This document shows, piece by piece, positions 18,360-26,839 of a stretch of 64,000 nucleotides of DNA. The notes beneath the pieces are model-generated. The model was not told the DNA's origin. It saw only the letters and a list, made by a program, of their open reading frames with translations, and ran no database searches. The DNA comes from Crocinitomicaceae bacterium. Its GTDB lineage: Bacteria > Bacteroidota > Bacteroidia > Flavobacteriales_D > Crocinitomicaceae. The translations under genes were made by a program, and so were the position numbers. The stretch covers positions 62,001 to 126,000 of the forward strand of contig JAGYIR010000014.1 in NCBI GenBank assembly GCA_018402525.1, written 5' to 3'. Numbering within the stretch: the first letter of the stretch is position 1; each line of letters opens with the position of its first letter.

Positions 18360-20054
18360 TTACTCAACAATTAACTTCTGTTGAAATTTATTTTGATTAT
18401 CTCTTAATAGAACAATGTACGCTCCGCTTTCCAAATATTGTTTTTCTATTCTTAGATTACTTTCAATGATTTTTTCACGAAAAACTTCCTTACCAAGCAT
18501 ATCGTAAATAATAATTTCTGCATTTTCTATAGGAGTATCAACATGAATATATGAAACTGAAATTAATGGATTCGGATAAATATGGAATGAATTATCATTT
18601 AAATAAACATCTGTTAATCCAGTAGTTCCAGCAACTTCAATTGGACAACCATTTGAAAATAATGGGTCGTTAATATCAACCGAAGCTGTAGACCCAAGGA
18701 CACCGCTATTATTGGTTGGAGAAAGATCCTCTATTATTTGTCCCGTACCTTCATCAAGACGCCAGTAACCAATTAAACCCGATTCATTGCCGATAACACT
18801 TGCATTCATTGTACTCTGAATGTCGGATTGTGATCTAGCAACATTCCATATACGAACCTCCTGTATCCCTCCTTTAAAAGGCCCTGACGTGAAATTTCCA
18901 CTAAAAAAATCATTTCCAATCACCATAGGAGCTGAAGTTGAAATGTTATAATTAGCATCTGTACTGGTTGATGTTAATTCTCCATCAATATACCAACTCA
19001 AAAGTGAAGTACTTGACCGTACTACAGCAACATGATGACACTGCCCATCCCTTATATCTCCATTCGGTGTACTATTATGATTTTGACCATCTGTCTGCAG
19101 TGACAGCTCTCCATTAAAAAAAAACAAAAGAAACCCAGAGTCGTTACCACTTGAACGAGTGCTCAACAATGCTGGAAAATTGCCAGCCGTCTGAACTGGA
19201 TCCAACGTGACGGTAGCTTCAAATGTAAAATTTCCGTATCCTAAGTTGTAAGCATTATCATGCTGAACAATCGCATAATCATCAACTCCGTCGAACCAAA
19301 GTCCTGTGGTTACATCGGTTCCAATGGGACAACCACTTGAAAATACTGGATCGTTCATATCAACAGAAGCTGTAGACCCAAGGACACCGCTATTATTGGT
19401 TGGAGACAGATCTTCTATTGTCTGTCCCGTACCTTCATCAAGACGCCAGTAACCAATTAAACCCGATTCATTGCCGACAACACTTGTATTCATCGTATTC
19501 TGAATGTCGGATTGTGTTCTAGCAACATTCCATATACGAACCTCCTGTATCCCTCCTTTAAAAGGCCCTGACGTGAAATTTCCACTAAAAAAATCATTTC
19601 CAATCACCATAGGAGCTGAAGTTGAAATGTTATAATTGGCATCTGTACTGGTTGATGTTAATTCTCCATCAATATACCAACTCAAAAGTGAAGTACTTGA
19701 CCGTACTACAGCAACATGATGACACTGCCCATCCCTTATATCTCCATTCGGTGTACTATTATGATTTTGACCATCTGTCTGCAGTGACAGCTCTCCATTA
19801 AAAAAAAACAAAAGAAACCCAGAGTCGTTACCACTTGAACGAGTGCTCAACAATGCTGGAAAATTGCCAGCCGTCTGAACTGGATCCAACGTGACGGTAG
19901 CTTCAAAGGTGAAATTTCCGTATCCTAAGTTGTAAGCATTATCATGCTGAACAATCGCATAATCATCAACTCCGTCGAACAGAAGTCCAGTAGTTTGACC
20001 AAAACTGAAATCAACCAAAAAGAGGAGTGAAATTGGAATAAGTAAGTTTTTCAT
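18360..20054 (-). CDS. T9SS-secreted protein with two near-identical LamG domains
   Basis: A 564-residue protein. A signal peptide (about 1-19, DFSFGQ) is followed by two LamG/concanavalin-A-like lectin domains (about 21-248 and 249-476) that are almost the same at protein and DNA level (period 684 bp, 228 codons). Each shows GLLFDGVDDYAIVQHDN, HHVAVVRSS, WYIDGELTS and GLIGYWRLDEGTGQ. The C-terminal 75 residues are a type A T9SS sorting domain (IYPNP, IIYDMLGKEV, SGAYIVLL). The expected location is the cell surface or medium, binding glycans or other ligands. No enzymatic domain is present. The recent duplication is striking and could be prone to homologous recombination. It has a strong terminator at 18283-18317. 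Confidence 0.9.
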   Translation of the reverse strand: MKNLLIPISLLFLVDFSFGQTTGLLFDGVDDYAIVQHDNAYNLGYGNFTFEATVTLDPVQTAGNFPALLSTRSSGNDSGFLLFFFNGELSLQTDGQNHNSTPNGDIRDGQCHHVAVVRSSTSLLSWYIDGELTSTSTDANYNISTSAPMVIGNDFFSGNFTSGPFKGGIQEVRIWNVARTQSDIQNTMNTSVVGNESGLIGYWRLDEGTGQTIEDLSPTNNSGVLGSTASVDMNDPVFSSGCPIGTDVTTGLWFDGVDDYAIVQHDNAYNLGYGNFTFEATVTLDPVQTAGNFPALLSTRSSGNDSGFLLFFFNGELSLQTDGQNHNSTPNGDIRDGQCHHVAVVRSSTSLLSWYIDGELTSTSTDANYNISTSAPMVIGNDFFSGNFTSGPFKGGIQEVRIWNVARSQSDIQSTMNASVIGNESGLIGYWRLDEGTGQIIEDLSPTNNSGVLGSTASVDINDPLFSNGCPIEVAGTTGLTDVYLNDNSFHIYPNPLISVSYIHVDTPIENAEIIIYDMLGKEVFREKIIESNLRIEKQYLESGAYIVLLRDNQNKFQQKLIVE

Positions 20055-20221
20055 GTGATGTAGTTTTTATAAGTTTTATAGTATAAAATTATAATAATAA
20101 TTTAATATATTAATGAAAAATTGAAAATAACATTTAAAGATTGCAACATAAACATTTAACATTCAACAAAATAATTTGTACTAGATTCCAGCGGTAAACG
20201 AATAGGACCAATTAAGTTAAG

Positions 20222-20644
20222 TTAATTCTTATCGCCTTCTGGTTCGTTCTCCTTTGCTTTAGCTTCGGTTTTCAAATCTTCTGGGGGCGTTTGGTTGACT
20301 TTTGGTTTATCTTCCAATTCCGTTTGAAGTTTTGAATGAGCACCTTTGTAATTGGGCTGATACTTTATCGATTGATCCAGGTCTACTGCCATTTGATCCA
20401 ATGGGCGTTTTATATCTTCGGCTGTATCTTCCAAAATTCCTTTCAGGTTGAGGTCTTTTTTCATTTCAGCACTTGACTTTTTGATTTCGTTTTGAATATC
20501 TTGTGAAGCGTCTTTCACTTGCCGAATCGTCTTTCCTAACGTTTTTGCCAAACCAGGAATGCTTTTAGAACCGAAAAAAATCAGTATAAAAACCAAGATG
20601 AGTAAAATCTCGGTACCAGCAACATCATTTAATATTAAAACCAT
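20222..20644 (-). CDS. tatA: Twin-arginine translocase subunit TatA/TatE
   Basis: A 140-residue protein with one N-terminal membrane helix (about 9-28, TEILLILVFILIFFG), the hinge FFGSKSIPGLAKTLGK and an amphipathic helix (about 30-50). A long charged tail rich in Lys and Glu follows. It forms the pore component of the Tat export system for folded proteins in the inner membrane. No tatC is adjacent, which is common in Bacteroidota. The promoter -7 element lies only 4 bp before the ATG, so the message may be leaderless. Confidence 0.9.
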   Translation of the reverse strand: MVLILNDVAGTEILLILVFILIFFGSKSIPGLAKTLGKTIRQVKDASQDIQNEIKKSSAEMKKDLNLKGILEDTAEDIKRPLDQMAVDLDQSIKYQPNYKGAHSKLQTELEDKPKVNQTPPEDLKTEAKAKENEPEGDKN

Positions 20645-20648
20645 AGCA

Positions 20649-20656
20649 CAAAGATA
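20649..20656 (-). promoter_or_regulatory. -7 element immediately before tatA
   Basis: TATCTTTG on the minus strand is an exact TAnnTTTG match with only four bases (TGCT) before the ATG. Transcription would start at or next to the start codon. Confidence 0.55.
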
Positions 20657-20699
20657 AGGAATACTCTGAAAGACGAAGTAGTTTGTGCTTTATTTCATA

Positions 20700-21140
20700 T
20701 TAGGGACGAAATCCGGCTTTTTCAGCTGGATAAGCATTAAATGTTCCCGTACCCATCGCTACCAGTTCATCGTTTTGATTGTAGATTTTACCCTCGACAA
20801 AAATTAATCTACTTCCCGTTTTTATAACGTCTGCACAGGCATATAAGATATCCTTCTCATAGGCAGGTTTCGTGAAAGATATTTTCAATTCAAGTGTTGA
20901 GACTACCTTGTTTTCTTCAATTACCTGAGATAATGCACACACCCCCATCGTAGCATCCATCAGCGCAGAGATTGCTCCACCATGTGCTGCAAACGGTGTC
21001 GCCAAATGAAGGGAGGAAATTGGCATCGTATAACTCACAACACCCGGTGATTTTATGCTGAAATCCATTTCCAGGATACGACCAAAATTGTTGTGATCAA
21101 TATACAATTGAACCAACGGATGTTTGTTTAAATCAGTCAT
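20700..21140 (-). CDS. PaaI-like hotdog thioesterase
   Basis: A 146-residue hotdog-fold protein starting MTDLNKHPL. The ATG at 21140 overlaps the MscS stop codon by one base (TAATG), which fixes the start. An upstream extension in this frame is just the mscS end read out of frame. The core HGGAISALMDATMGVCAL and the C-terminal GTGTFNAYP are typical of the PaaI/YigI/4HBT family, which hydrolyses acyl-CoA or aryl-CoA thioesters. The exact substrate is unknown. It is translationally coupled to mscS. Confidence 0.85.
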   Translation of the reverse strand: MTDLNKHPLVQLYIDHNNFGRILEMDFSIKSPGVVSYTMPISSLHLATPFAAHGGAISALMDATMGVCALSQVIEENKVVSTLELKISFTKPAYEKDILYACADVIKTGSRLIFVEGKIYNQNDELVAMGTGTFNAYPAEKAGFRP

Positions 21141-21970
21141 TACGACGGGTTTTTTACGTGGACATCCATTTGCGGGAAAGGAATTGTCAATCCAGCTGCA
21201 CCAAATTCGTTGTATACACGTTCGTTCATAGCAAAGAAAACATCCCAATAGTCATCCGTTTTTACCCATGCTCGCACGGTAATGTTCACCGATGAGGTGT
21301 CCAATTTTCCCAAACCAATAAAGGGCTCAGGATCATTTAAAATGCGCTTGTCTTCTTCAATAAATTTCTGCAACAATTCTTTCGCCACTTTTAAATCATC
21401 TCCATAGGCAATTCCAAATGACCAGTCGACTCTTCGATTGTCTGCCTTCGTGTAATTTATGATCGTTCCATTGGCCACCGCTCCATTTGCCAAAATAATT
21501 ATCTTGTTGTCTGTTGTTTTAAGAATGGTATTGAAGATAAGCACCTCATCGACAAATCCTTGCTCGCCTTGTACGTCGACAAAATCACCGACTTTGAATG
21601 GTTTAAAAAACAAAATCATAACGCCTCCAGCAAAATTAGAGAGCGTCCCTGAGAATGCCATACCGATTGCTAAACCTGTTGCACCAAGTATTGCTACAAA
21701 AGAAGTCATTTCGATGCCCAATTGCATAACGGCTGTAACAACAACCAATACCTTGATCGAAACTTTTATTAAACTGGAGAGAAAACTTGTTAAACTTGGT
21801 TCTGTTTGACGTTTGTTCAACAAACGAACTATGGCATTCGTAATAACGTTTGCTAACCAAAAACCAATGAGTAGTACCGCAATTGCGATCCCTATTTTAA
21901 TTCCAAATCCTGCGACAGCTTTGAAAATACTACCGCCTTCAATTCCTAACCACAATTCAATTTTTTCCAT
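21140..21970 (-). CDS. Small-conductance mechanosensitive channel (MscS family)
   Basis: About 276 residues from the ATG at 21970 (MEKIELWLG). Transmembrane segments lie near 20-45, 65-85 and 90-115, with the pore helix region ATGLAIGMAFSGTLSNFAGG. The beta domain follows (FKVGDFVDVQGEQGFVDEV, ILANGAVANGTIINYT). It is an inner-membrane channel that opens under tension to release solutes on osmotic downshock. The upstream in-frame TTG start at 21988 is less likely because the promoter -7 element overlaps that region. Confidence 0.9.
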   Translation of the reverse strand: MEKIELWLGIEGGSIFKAVAGFGIKIGIAIAVLLIGFWLANVITNAIVRLLNKRQTEPSLTSFLSSLIKVSIKVLVVVTAVMQLGIEMTSFVAILGATGLAIGMAFSGTLSNFAGGVMILFFKPFKVGDFVDVQGEQGFVDEVLIFNTILKTTDNKIIILANGAVANGTIINYTKADNRRVDWSFGIAYGDDLKVAKELLQKFIEEDKRILNDPEPFIGLGKLDTSSVNITVRAWVKTDDYWDVFFAMNERVYNEFGAAGLTIPFPQMDVHVKNPS

Positions 21971-21985
21971 GTCATCGATTTTATA

Positions 21986-21993
21986 CAAAATTA
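21986..21993 (-). promoter_or_regulatory. -7 element for mscS
   Basis: TAATTTTG on the minus strand matches TAnnTTTG and lies 15 bp before the ATG at 21970. This supports that start over the TTG at 21988, which overlaps the element. No well-placed TTG box is seen. Confidence 0.5.
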
Positions 21994-22039
21994 AAGTAGT
22001 TTTTTAACTAACATGTTTTCAATTGATTTAATTTAGCGT

Positions 22040-22807
22040 ATGTTTTTTATACTTTCGAAAGCACTGCTATTTCTGTTGTCACCATTTTTTTGGTTCATCA
22101 TATCCCTTGCGGTTTATCTCTTTTTCAAAAAGCCCAAATGGAAGAAAATTGGCAAATGGAGTGCTGTTTTCATCTTTGTATTCTTTACAAATAGTGTCAT
22201 CTTTTCCATGTTTTGTCGCCTATGGGAAATTCCTGGGACTCCGCTAACTGAAGTGGAACATCATGATGTTGCAATTGTTTTAGGCGGTATGTTTGAATAC
22301 AATGGTGACTTAAAAGAAATCAGTATTCGTCGACAGGGAGACCGATTTTTTAAGGCTGTATCACTCTACAAAATGGGGAAAGTCGACAAGTTACTTATCT
22401 CAGGTGATTCAGGCTTTCTAACAGATCGAGGACTTCATGAAGCAAAACAGGTCAAAGAAGTACTTCTCTCCTGGGGCATTCCAGAACAAGACGTTATAAC
22501 AGAAGAAGTTTCAATCAATACGCATGAAAACGCAGTAGAAACGAAAAAAATTCTTCAACAGTCCTATCCACATTATGACTCATTTCTATTAGTGACTTCG
22601 GGTATCCACATGAAACGATCATTGGCATGCTTTGAAAATGAAGGACTCGTCTGCACGCCGTTTTCGACAGATCTTTATGCCAATCAAACAGGGAATTATT
22701 TTTGGGATCAATACCTAATTCCCAATGCCGACAACATGCTTCTTTGGAACAAACTTTTTAAAGAAATGGCGGGTTACTTAACGTATGCTGCTGTTGGTTA
22801 CCTTTAA
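22040..22807 (+). CDS. YdcF/ElyC-family (DUF218) envelope protein
   Basis: A 255-residue protein with two N-terminal membrane helices (about 4-28 and 39-60), then a DUF218 domain. Typical motifs are VAIVLGGMFEYNG, ISGDSGFLTDRG, ESTHENA-like INTHENAVETKKIL and LVTSGIHMKRSL. Relatives (ElyC, SanA, YdcF) are linked to envelope and peptidoglycan integrity, but no chemistry is established here. The gene is divergent from mscS and overlaps the convergent methyltransferase gene by four bases at its 3' end. A TAATTTAG box three bases before the ATG is a near match to the -7 element. Confidence 0.85.
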   Translation: MFFILSKALLFLLSPFFWFIISLAVYLFFKKPKWKKIGKWSAVFIFVFFTNSVIFSMFCRLWEIPGTPLTEVEHHDVAIVLGGMFEYNGDLKEISIRRQGDRFFKAVSLYKMGKVDKLLISGDSGFLTDRGLHEAKQVKEVLLSWGIPEQDVITEEVSINTHENAVETKKILQQSYPHYDSFLLVTSGIHMKRSLACFENEGLVCTPFSTDLYANQTGNYFWDQYLIPNADNMLLWNKLFKEMAGYLTYAAVGYL

Positions 22808-23349
22808 TCGTTTTGGTTGTCGTCTAACCCTTTTTCTGCATAAACGTAGTAGTACGAGGGAACGACATAACGAAGTAGCGGGCGAATTCCAAGTCGCAAC
22901 CTATCTGGAGCTGCATGTAATTCCTTTTTCTTAATCGTCCATCCTGCTTTTTCTAAAAGCCAGTCGTATTGTCGCGGTTCAAACTCGTGGTAATGTCTAT
23001 CCCACTCTTCGTTTTTATTCCAATAAGATTTTGCAAACCAGACGTTCAATGGGACAGAAGAAACAAGTTTTCCCTTTTTGATTTCATTTAAGATGTTGAA
23101 CGGTGCCAAGAGGTGCTCAAAAATCTCGAAGGAGGTATAACAATCAACATCGTAGTCATTAACAACCTTGAATTGTGTGTCTAAGTCCTCCCCTTTGGTG
23201 TTTTGAACGTTGTATCCTTCCTTTTTCATTATTTCCGAAAAGGGATTCGGCGTACCAATATCTAGAATTCTCTCATCTTTCGAGATACACTCCTCTATAA
23301 ATTTAAGTGTCTTTTTATATCTAATATCTGGTGATCCGTTTGCTGACAT
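22804..23349 (-). CDS. Class I SAM-dependent methyltransferase
   Basis: A 181-residue protein. The SAM motif ERILDIGTPNPFSEIMKK (about 20-37) replaces the usual glycine-rich loop with a proline-containing one. DVDCYTSFEIFEHLLAPFNIL resembles motif II of methyltransferase-11 type enzymes, and SSVPLNVWFAK follows. The substrate is unknown. Relatives often sit in polysaccharide or glycan gene sets, which fits the nearby capD-like and deacetylase-like genes. The 3' end overlaps the convergent ydcF gene by four bases. Confidence 0.72.
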   Translation of the reverse strand: MSANGSPDIRYKKTLKFIEECISKDERILDIGTPNPFSEIMKKEGYNVQNTKGEDLDTQFKVVNDYDVDCYTSFEIFEHLLAPFNILNEIKKGKLVSSVPLNVWFAKSYWNKNEEWDRHYHEFEPRQYDWLLEKAGWTIKKKELHAAPDRLRLGIRPLLRYVVPSYYYVYAEKGLDDNQND

Positions 23350-23438
23350 ACTTTGCTTTTTTGAGGGCTAAAACTAATCAAAAAAAACCATTTCTTACAT
23401 CTCGAGGAATCAAGTAGTCATTTTCTCCTCCGTCACAA

Positions 23439-24482
23439 CTATTTTCCCTTCTTTTTCTTTTTTGTCGTCGGCATTTCGTCGTCCTCATTTTCACTTTTAA
23501 CCCGCTCTGGAAAAGCAAAGGTTTCACGACCATGCTCATCATACTTATATTCTTCGAGTAACACATCCTTCTTATAAACTCTTTTGTGCTTCGTTTTCCC
23601 GTCTGGATAAAATTCTTCAAACACTCCTTCTTTCAGACCTTTTGCGTAATTCTCAGACACTTGAATTGAGCCATCATAAAAGAACATTTTGAACGCACCA
23701 TTTTTGACACCCACGTTCCAATTTTCATTTTTCAACGGCTTACCGTCGTCGTAATAGTACTTACATTCTCCGTCTTTTTTTCCTTGCTTATAATTTAATT
23801 CCTCGATGACTACAGCATCCAAATTATAAATCTTGAATGGTCCATCAAGAACTCCATTTGAATAGGTCGTTTCGCGTTGAATTTTCGATTCTGGATAGTA
23901 CGTTTTTTTGACGCCATTTAAACGACCATTGGCATACGTTTCCAATCGTGTTGTGTCCCCCGACTTAGTAAAGTAAATTTGCCTTCCGTGCTTTTCACCG
24001 AGTAAAAAGTTCATTTCCCAAGCCAAATATTGTGTGCTATCGTAGTAATAAAGCCATTGTCCTGACTCAACACCTTGAATATGATTTCGCACTACTTGCG
24101 GACAGCCTGTTTTATAATAAGTGGTGTCAACGCCATCTTCTTTTCCGTTAACAAAATTAACTCTCCGTTCGAGCGTTCCATTCATGTGGCATGTTTCACA
24201 AAGTCCCGTGTATGGCTTATTTCCACCTGCTGAGTTGACCATATCATCATTTTTCAAGTAGACGATGTTCGAACTTTCATCAAACTCCAAGCGTTGATTG
24301 CAATCCACCACACCAACCAGCTTTCCACATTCCCATTCAGCATAACGTTGATGGTTTTTAATCACATCGCCATTCGCATCGTAGCGTAAGTAACAAGAAT
24401 CCTTCTTTTTAATTTCAGGAATTTGTGCTGATGCGTTGAATAGGAGCGACCACGAAAGGATAAAAAATAAATAATATTTCAT
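23439..24482 (-). CDS. Secreted MORN-repeat (YwqK-type) protein
   Basis: A 347-residue protein with a signal peptide (about 1-19). It has about eight MORN-2/YwqK-like repeats, for example NGKEDGVDTTYYKTG, NGRLNGVKKTYYPESK, QGKKDGECKYYYDDGKP and KGLKEGVFEEFYPDGK. A charged C-terminus is rich in Lys (TTKKKKKGK). Databases often name such proteins YwqK-family antitoxin, but nothing here supports an antitoxin role. It is more likely a periplasmic or surface scaffold. The function is unknown. Confidence 0.82.
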   Translation of the reverse strand: MKYYLFFILSWSLLFNASAQIPEIKKKDSCYLRYDANGDVIKNHQRYAEWECGKLVGVVDCNQRLEFDESSNIVYLKNDDMVNSAGGNKPYTGLCETCHMNGTLERRVNFVNGKEDGVDTTYYKTGCPQVVRNHIQGVESGQWLYYYDSTQYLAWEMNFLLGEKHGRQIYFTKSGDTTRLETYANGRLNGVKKTYYPESKIQRETTYSNGVLDGPFKIYNLDAVVIEELNYKQGKKDGECKYYYDDGKPLKNENWNVGVKNGAFKMFFYDGSIQVSENYAKGLKEGVFEEFYPDGKTKHKRVYKKDVLLEEYKYDEHGRETFAFPERVKSENEDDEMPTTKKKKKGK

Positions 24483-24512
24483 AGATATATAATTTGTTGC
24501 GATTGTTTTAAT

Positions 24513-24911
24513 TTATTCAACAATCAGGCCAGTTAAAACGGTGCGCAATTTTTGAGGGATTTCCATGGTGGTTTTTCTTCTGTAATCAAAACAAACCAAG
24601 GTCGATTTTCCCCTTGTGTACAACACCCCATTGACCAACAATTGATAGCCTAACACAAAACTCTTGTTCCCAAGATTCTCAACGGAAAGATGGATTTGAG
24701 GTTCATCGTGTAAGACGACTGGTCGTAGGTATTCGATTTCATTCTTCAGCAAAATAATTCCATTGCCAACCCAATCCCAATCTTTCCCTAGTAGTGCATT
24801 GAAAAAATCCATTCGAGCCGACTCAAAATAATTCAAGTACACGGCATTATTGACATGCCCCATGACATCAATATCCGAAAAACGTACATATATCTTAGAG
24901 GGTTCTATCAT
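24513..24911 (-). CDS. Acyl-CoA thioesterase (YbgC/4HBT family)
   Basis: A 132-residue hotdog-fold thioesterase. The signature RFSDIDVMGHVNNAVYLNYFE (residues about 10-30) includes the catalytic Asp and is typical of the 4-hydroxybenzoyl-CoA thioesterase/YbgC group. The substrate is an acyl-CoA of unknown chain. Its start overlaps the end of the capD-like gene by four bases (ATGA), so it is translationally coupled and downstream in that operon. Confidence 0.88.
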   Translation of the reverse strand: MIEPSKIYVRFSDIDVMGHVNNAVYLNYFESARMDFFNALLGKDWDWVGNGIILLKNEIEYLRPVVLHDEPQIHLSVENLGNKSFVLGYQLLVNGVLYTRGKSTLVCFDYRRKTTMEIPQKLRTVLTGLIVE

Positions 24912-26788
24912 CTTTTGTCCAATTTTTCATAGTGTGAATTGTTACTAATGAATTCAGGTACAATGTCCTTCATTTTCTTCACAATGGCCTCGTTGTCCTG
25001 TGAACAGAATAAATTCACCAATTCCTGCACGCGCTCAATTTGTGAAACATCCTCTTCACGTGTTTTTGCAATTAAAATTTGAGGGTGATGCGTTGGTAAC
25101 GTATCTTCATCTTTTGCCAACAATTCTTCATACAACTTTTCTCCTGGTCGCAAGCCTGTAAATTGAATTTGAATGTCCTTTCCAAGTTCGAGTCCACTTA
25201 ATTGAATCATTTTTTTTGCTAAATCAATGATTTTCACCGATTCTCCCATGTCGAACACAAAAATCTCTCCTCCTTTACCCATCGCTCCAGCTTCAAGTAC
25301 TAATTGACAAGCCTCTGGAATGGTCATAAAGAAACGTGTTACACGTTCATCCGTTACAGTAATCGGACCTCCTTGATCAATCTGTCGTTGAAAAAGCGGA
25401 ATCACAGAGCCGTTCGATCCCAATACGTTTCCAAATCGAGTGGTAATAAACTTAGTTTTATTTTCCATGTTGGCACGCTGCACGTATATTTCGGCAATCC
25501 GTTTTGATGCACCCATCACGTTCGTAGGATTCACCGCTTTATCCGTGGAAATCATGACAAACTTGTCGACACCAAACTCATTTGCTAAATCAACTAAATT
25601 GCGTGTTCCAAGTACGTTCGTCAAAACGGCTTCGGAAGGATTGTCTTCCATCAATGGTACATGCTTGTAGGCCGCAGCGTGAAAAACATAATTTGGGCGA
25701 AGTACGTCAAACAATCTTCTCATCCGGTCTGCGCTTCTTATATCTCCAATGATGACTTCAAAATTCACGTTAGGAAAATCATCCTTTAACTCGTTGTGCA
25801 GATCGTACATAGGTGATTCAGCTTGATCCAGTAAAATGATTTTTTTTAGCTTATACCCCGCCAGTTGTCGCACCAACCCACTTCCTATTGATCCAGCGGC
25901 ACCTGTCACCAAAATTGTACCCCCGTTCAACTCTTGCTCTACTTTTCCATCTTCCAGTGAAATGGATTTCCTTCCCAATAGGTCGTCTATCTTGATTTTT
26001 GCAATTTGCTTGGTCGAGAACTCACCGTTAATCCAACTTTTAGTGCTCGGTACTTTCTTGACTTCAACATTCAATTCCAGGCATTTTTCCACTACCCTCT
26101 TTCTATTCTCCTTATCGGGAGCTTGAATTGCAATAATGACAAGATTCACACCTTCTTCCCTGATCAATTTCTCGAGCTGATTTGTGGGATAAATGGTGAC
26201 ACCTTCCAGTCGATTTCCAGCCAATTTAGTGTTATCATCAATAAATCCAATGATTTTCTGCCCGTTATTGATGTCTTTTTCAATGGTTCGTTTTGTAATC
26301 AGTCCAGATATTCCAGCACCGTAAATAATCACACGGTCTTTAATTTCCTTCACTTTAATCGATTCCAAATAAATCAATTTAATTGCAAAACGCGAGCCTA
26401 GTAAAAGCACAGTCGACGCTAAAAATTCAATGAGCAAAATCGAGGTTGGAAACATAAAATAACCATCCAAAAAGTTCAATCGAATAATACCTAGAACTAC
26501 GAAAATAGTCGAACACGTTAACGAAGCAAGTAAAATTCGCCGCATATCTTCGGTCGACGTATGACGCACCAAGCCCTTGTGTATTTTAAACGAATAAAAA
26601 ACAATGAACTTTATCAAGAAGTAAATTGCGATGGACTTGGAGAGAATCGCCCATTCCTTCTGAATCAGCTCTTCATCGGCCTTTAAATCAAAACGAATGA
26701 GGTACGCAAACAACAAAGCAAACAGCGAAATGAACAAATCGATGATAATGATGACCCACCTTGGCGTATTTGATTTTGGAAGTAACAT
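24908..26788 (-). CDS. Membrane nucleotide-sugar 4,6-dehydratase/epimerase (CapD/WbpM-like)
   Basis: About 626 residues from the ATG at 26788 (MLLPKSN). The N-terminal part has four membrane helices (about 10-120), then a CoA-binding-like Rossmann domain (IYGAGISGLITKRT, about 145-165). The catalytic SDR-type domain has TGAAGSIGSGLVRQL (about 293-307), the loop AAYKHVPLMEDNPSEA and the active-site motif STDKAVNPTNVMGASKR. It probably forms UDP-4-keto-6-deoxyhexoses at the inner membrane for capsule, O-antigen or glycoprotein sugars. An in-frame TTG at 26794 lies inside the -7 element and is not preferred. Confidence 0.92.
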   Translation of the reverse strand: MLLPKSNTPRWVIIIIDLFISLFALLFAYLIRFDLKADEELIQKEWAILSKSIAIYFLIKFIVFYSFKIHKGLVRHTSTEDMRRILLASLTCSTIFVVLGIIRLNFLDGYFMFPTSILLIEFLASTVLLLGSRFAIKLIYLESIKVKEIKDRVIIYGAGISGLITKRTIEKDINNGQKIIGFIDDNTKLAGNRLEGVTIYPTNQLEKLIREEGVNLVIIAIQAPDKENRKRVVEKCLELNVEVKKVPSTKSWINGEFSTKQIAKIKIDDLLGRKSISLEDGKVEQELNGGTILVTGAAGSIGSGLVRQLAGYKLKKIILLDQAESPMYDLHNELKDDFPNVNFEVIIGDIRSADRMRRLFDVLRPNYVFHAAAYKHVPLMEDNPSEAVLTNVLGTRNLVDLANEFGVDKFVMISTDKAVNPTNVMGASKRIAEIYVQRANMENKTKFITTRFGNVLGSNGSVIPLFQRQIDQGGPITVTDERVTRFFMTIPEACQLVLEAGAMGKGGEIFVFDMGESVKIIDLAKKMIQLSGLELGKDIQIQFTGLRPGEKLYEELLAKDEDTLPTHHPQILIAKTREEDVSQIERVQELVNLFCSQDNEAIVKKMKDIVPEFISNNSHYEKLDKR

Positions 26789-26791
26789 AAA

Positions 26792-26799
26792 CAAATGTA
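26792..26799 (-). promoter_or_regulatory. -7 element immediately before the capD-like gene
   Basis: TACATTTG on the minus strand matches TAnnTTTG, with only three bases (TTT) before the ATG at 26788. A leaderless message is predicted. Confidence 0.5.
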
Positions 26800-26839
26800 C
26801 TAAATATAGGTGTTAGATGTGCGTAGGTTCATTGTATTG

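Noticed and set aside
20700-21248. Longer N-terminus of the thioesterase (to 21248)
   Set aside because: The extra residues are the mscS coding region read in another frame. The ATG at 21140 overlaps the mscS stop and is the natural start.
23439-24482. Toxin-antitoxin module implied by the name YwqK-family antitoxin
   Set aside because: The protein is a secreted MORN-repeat protein and no toxin-like gene is next to it.
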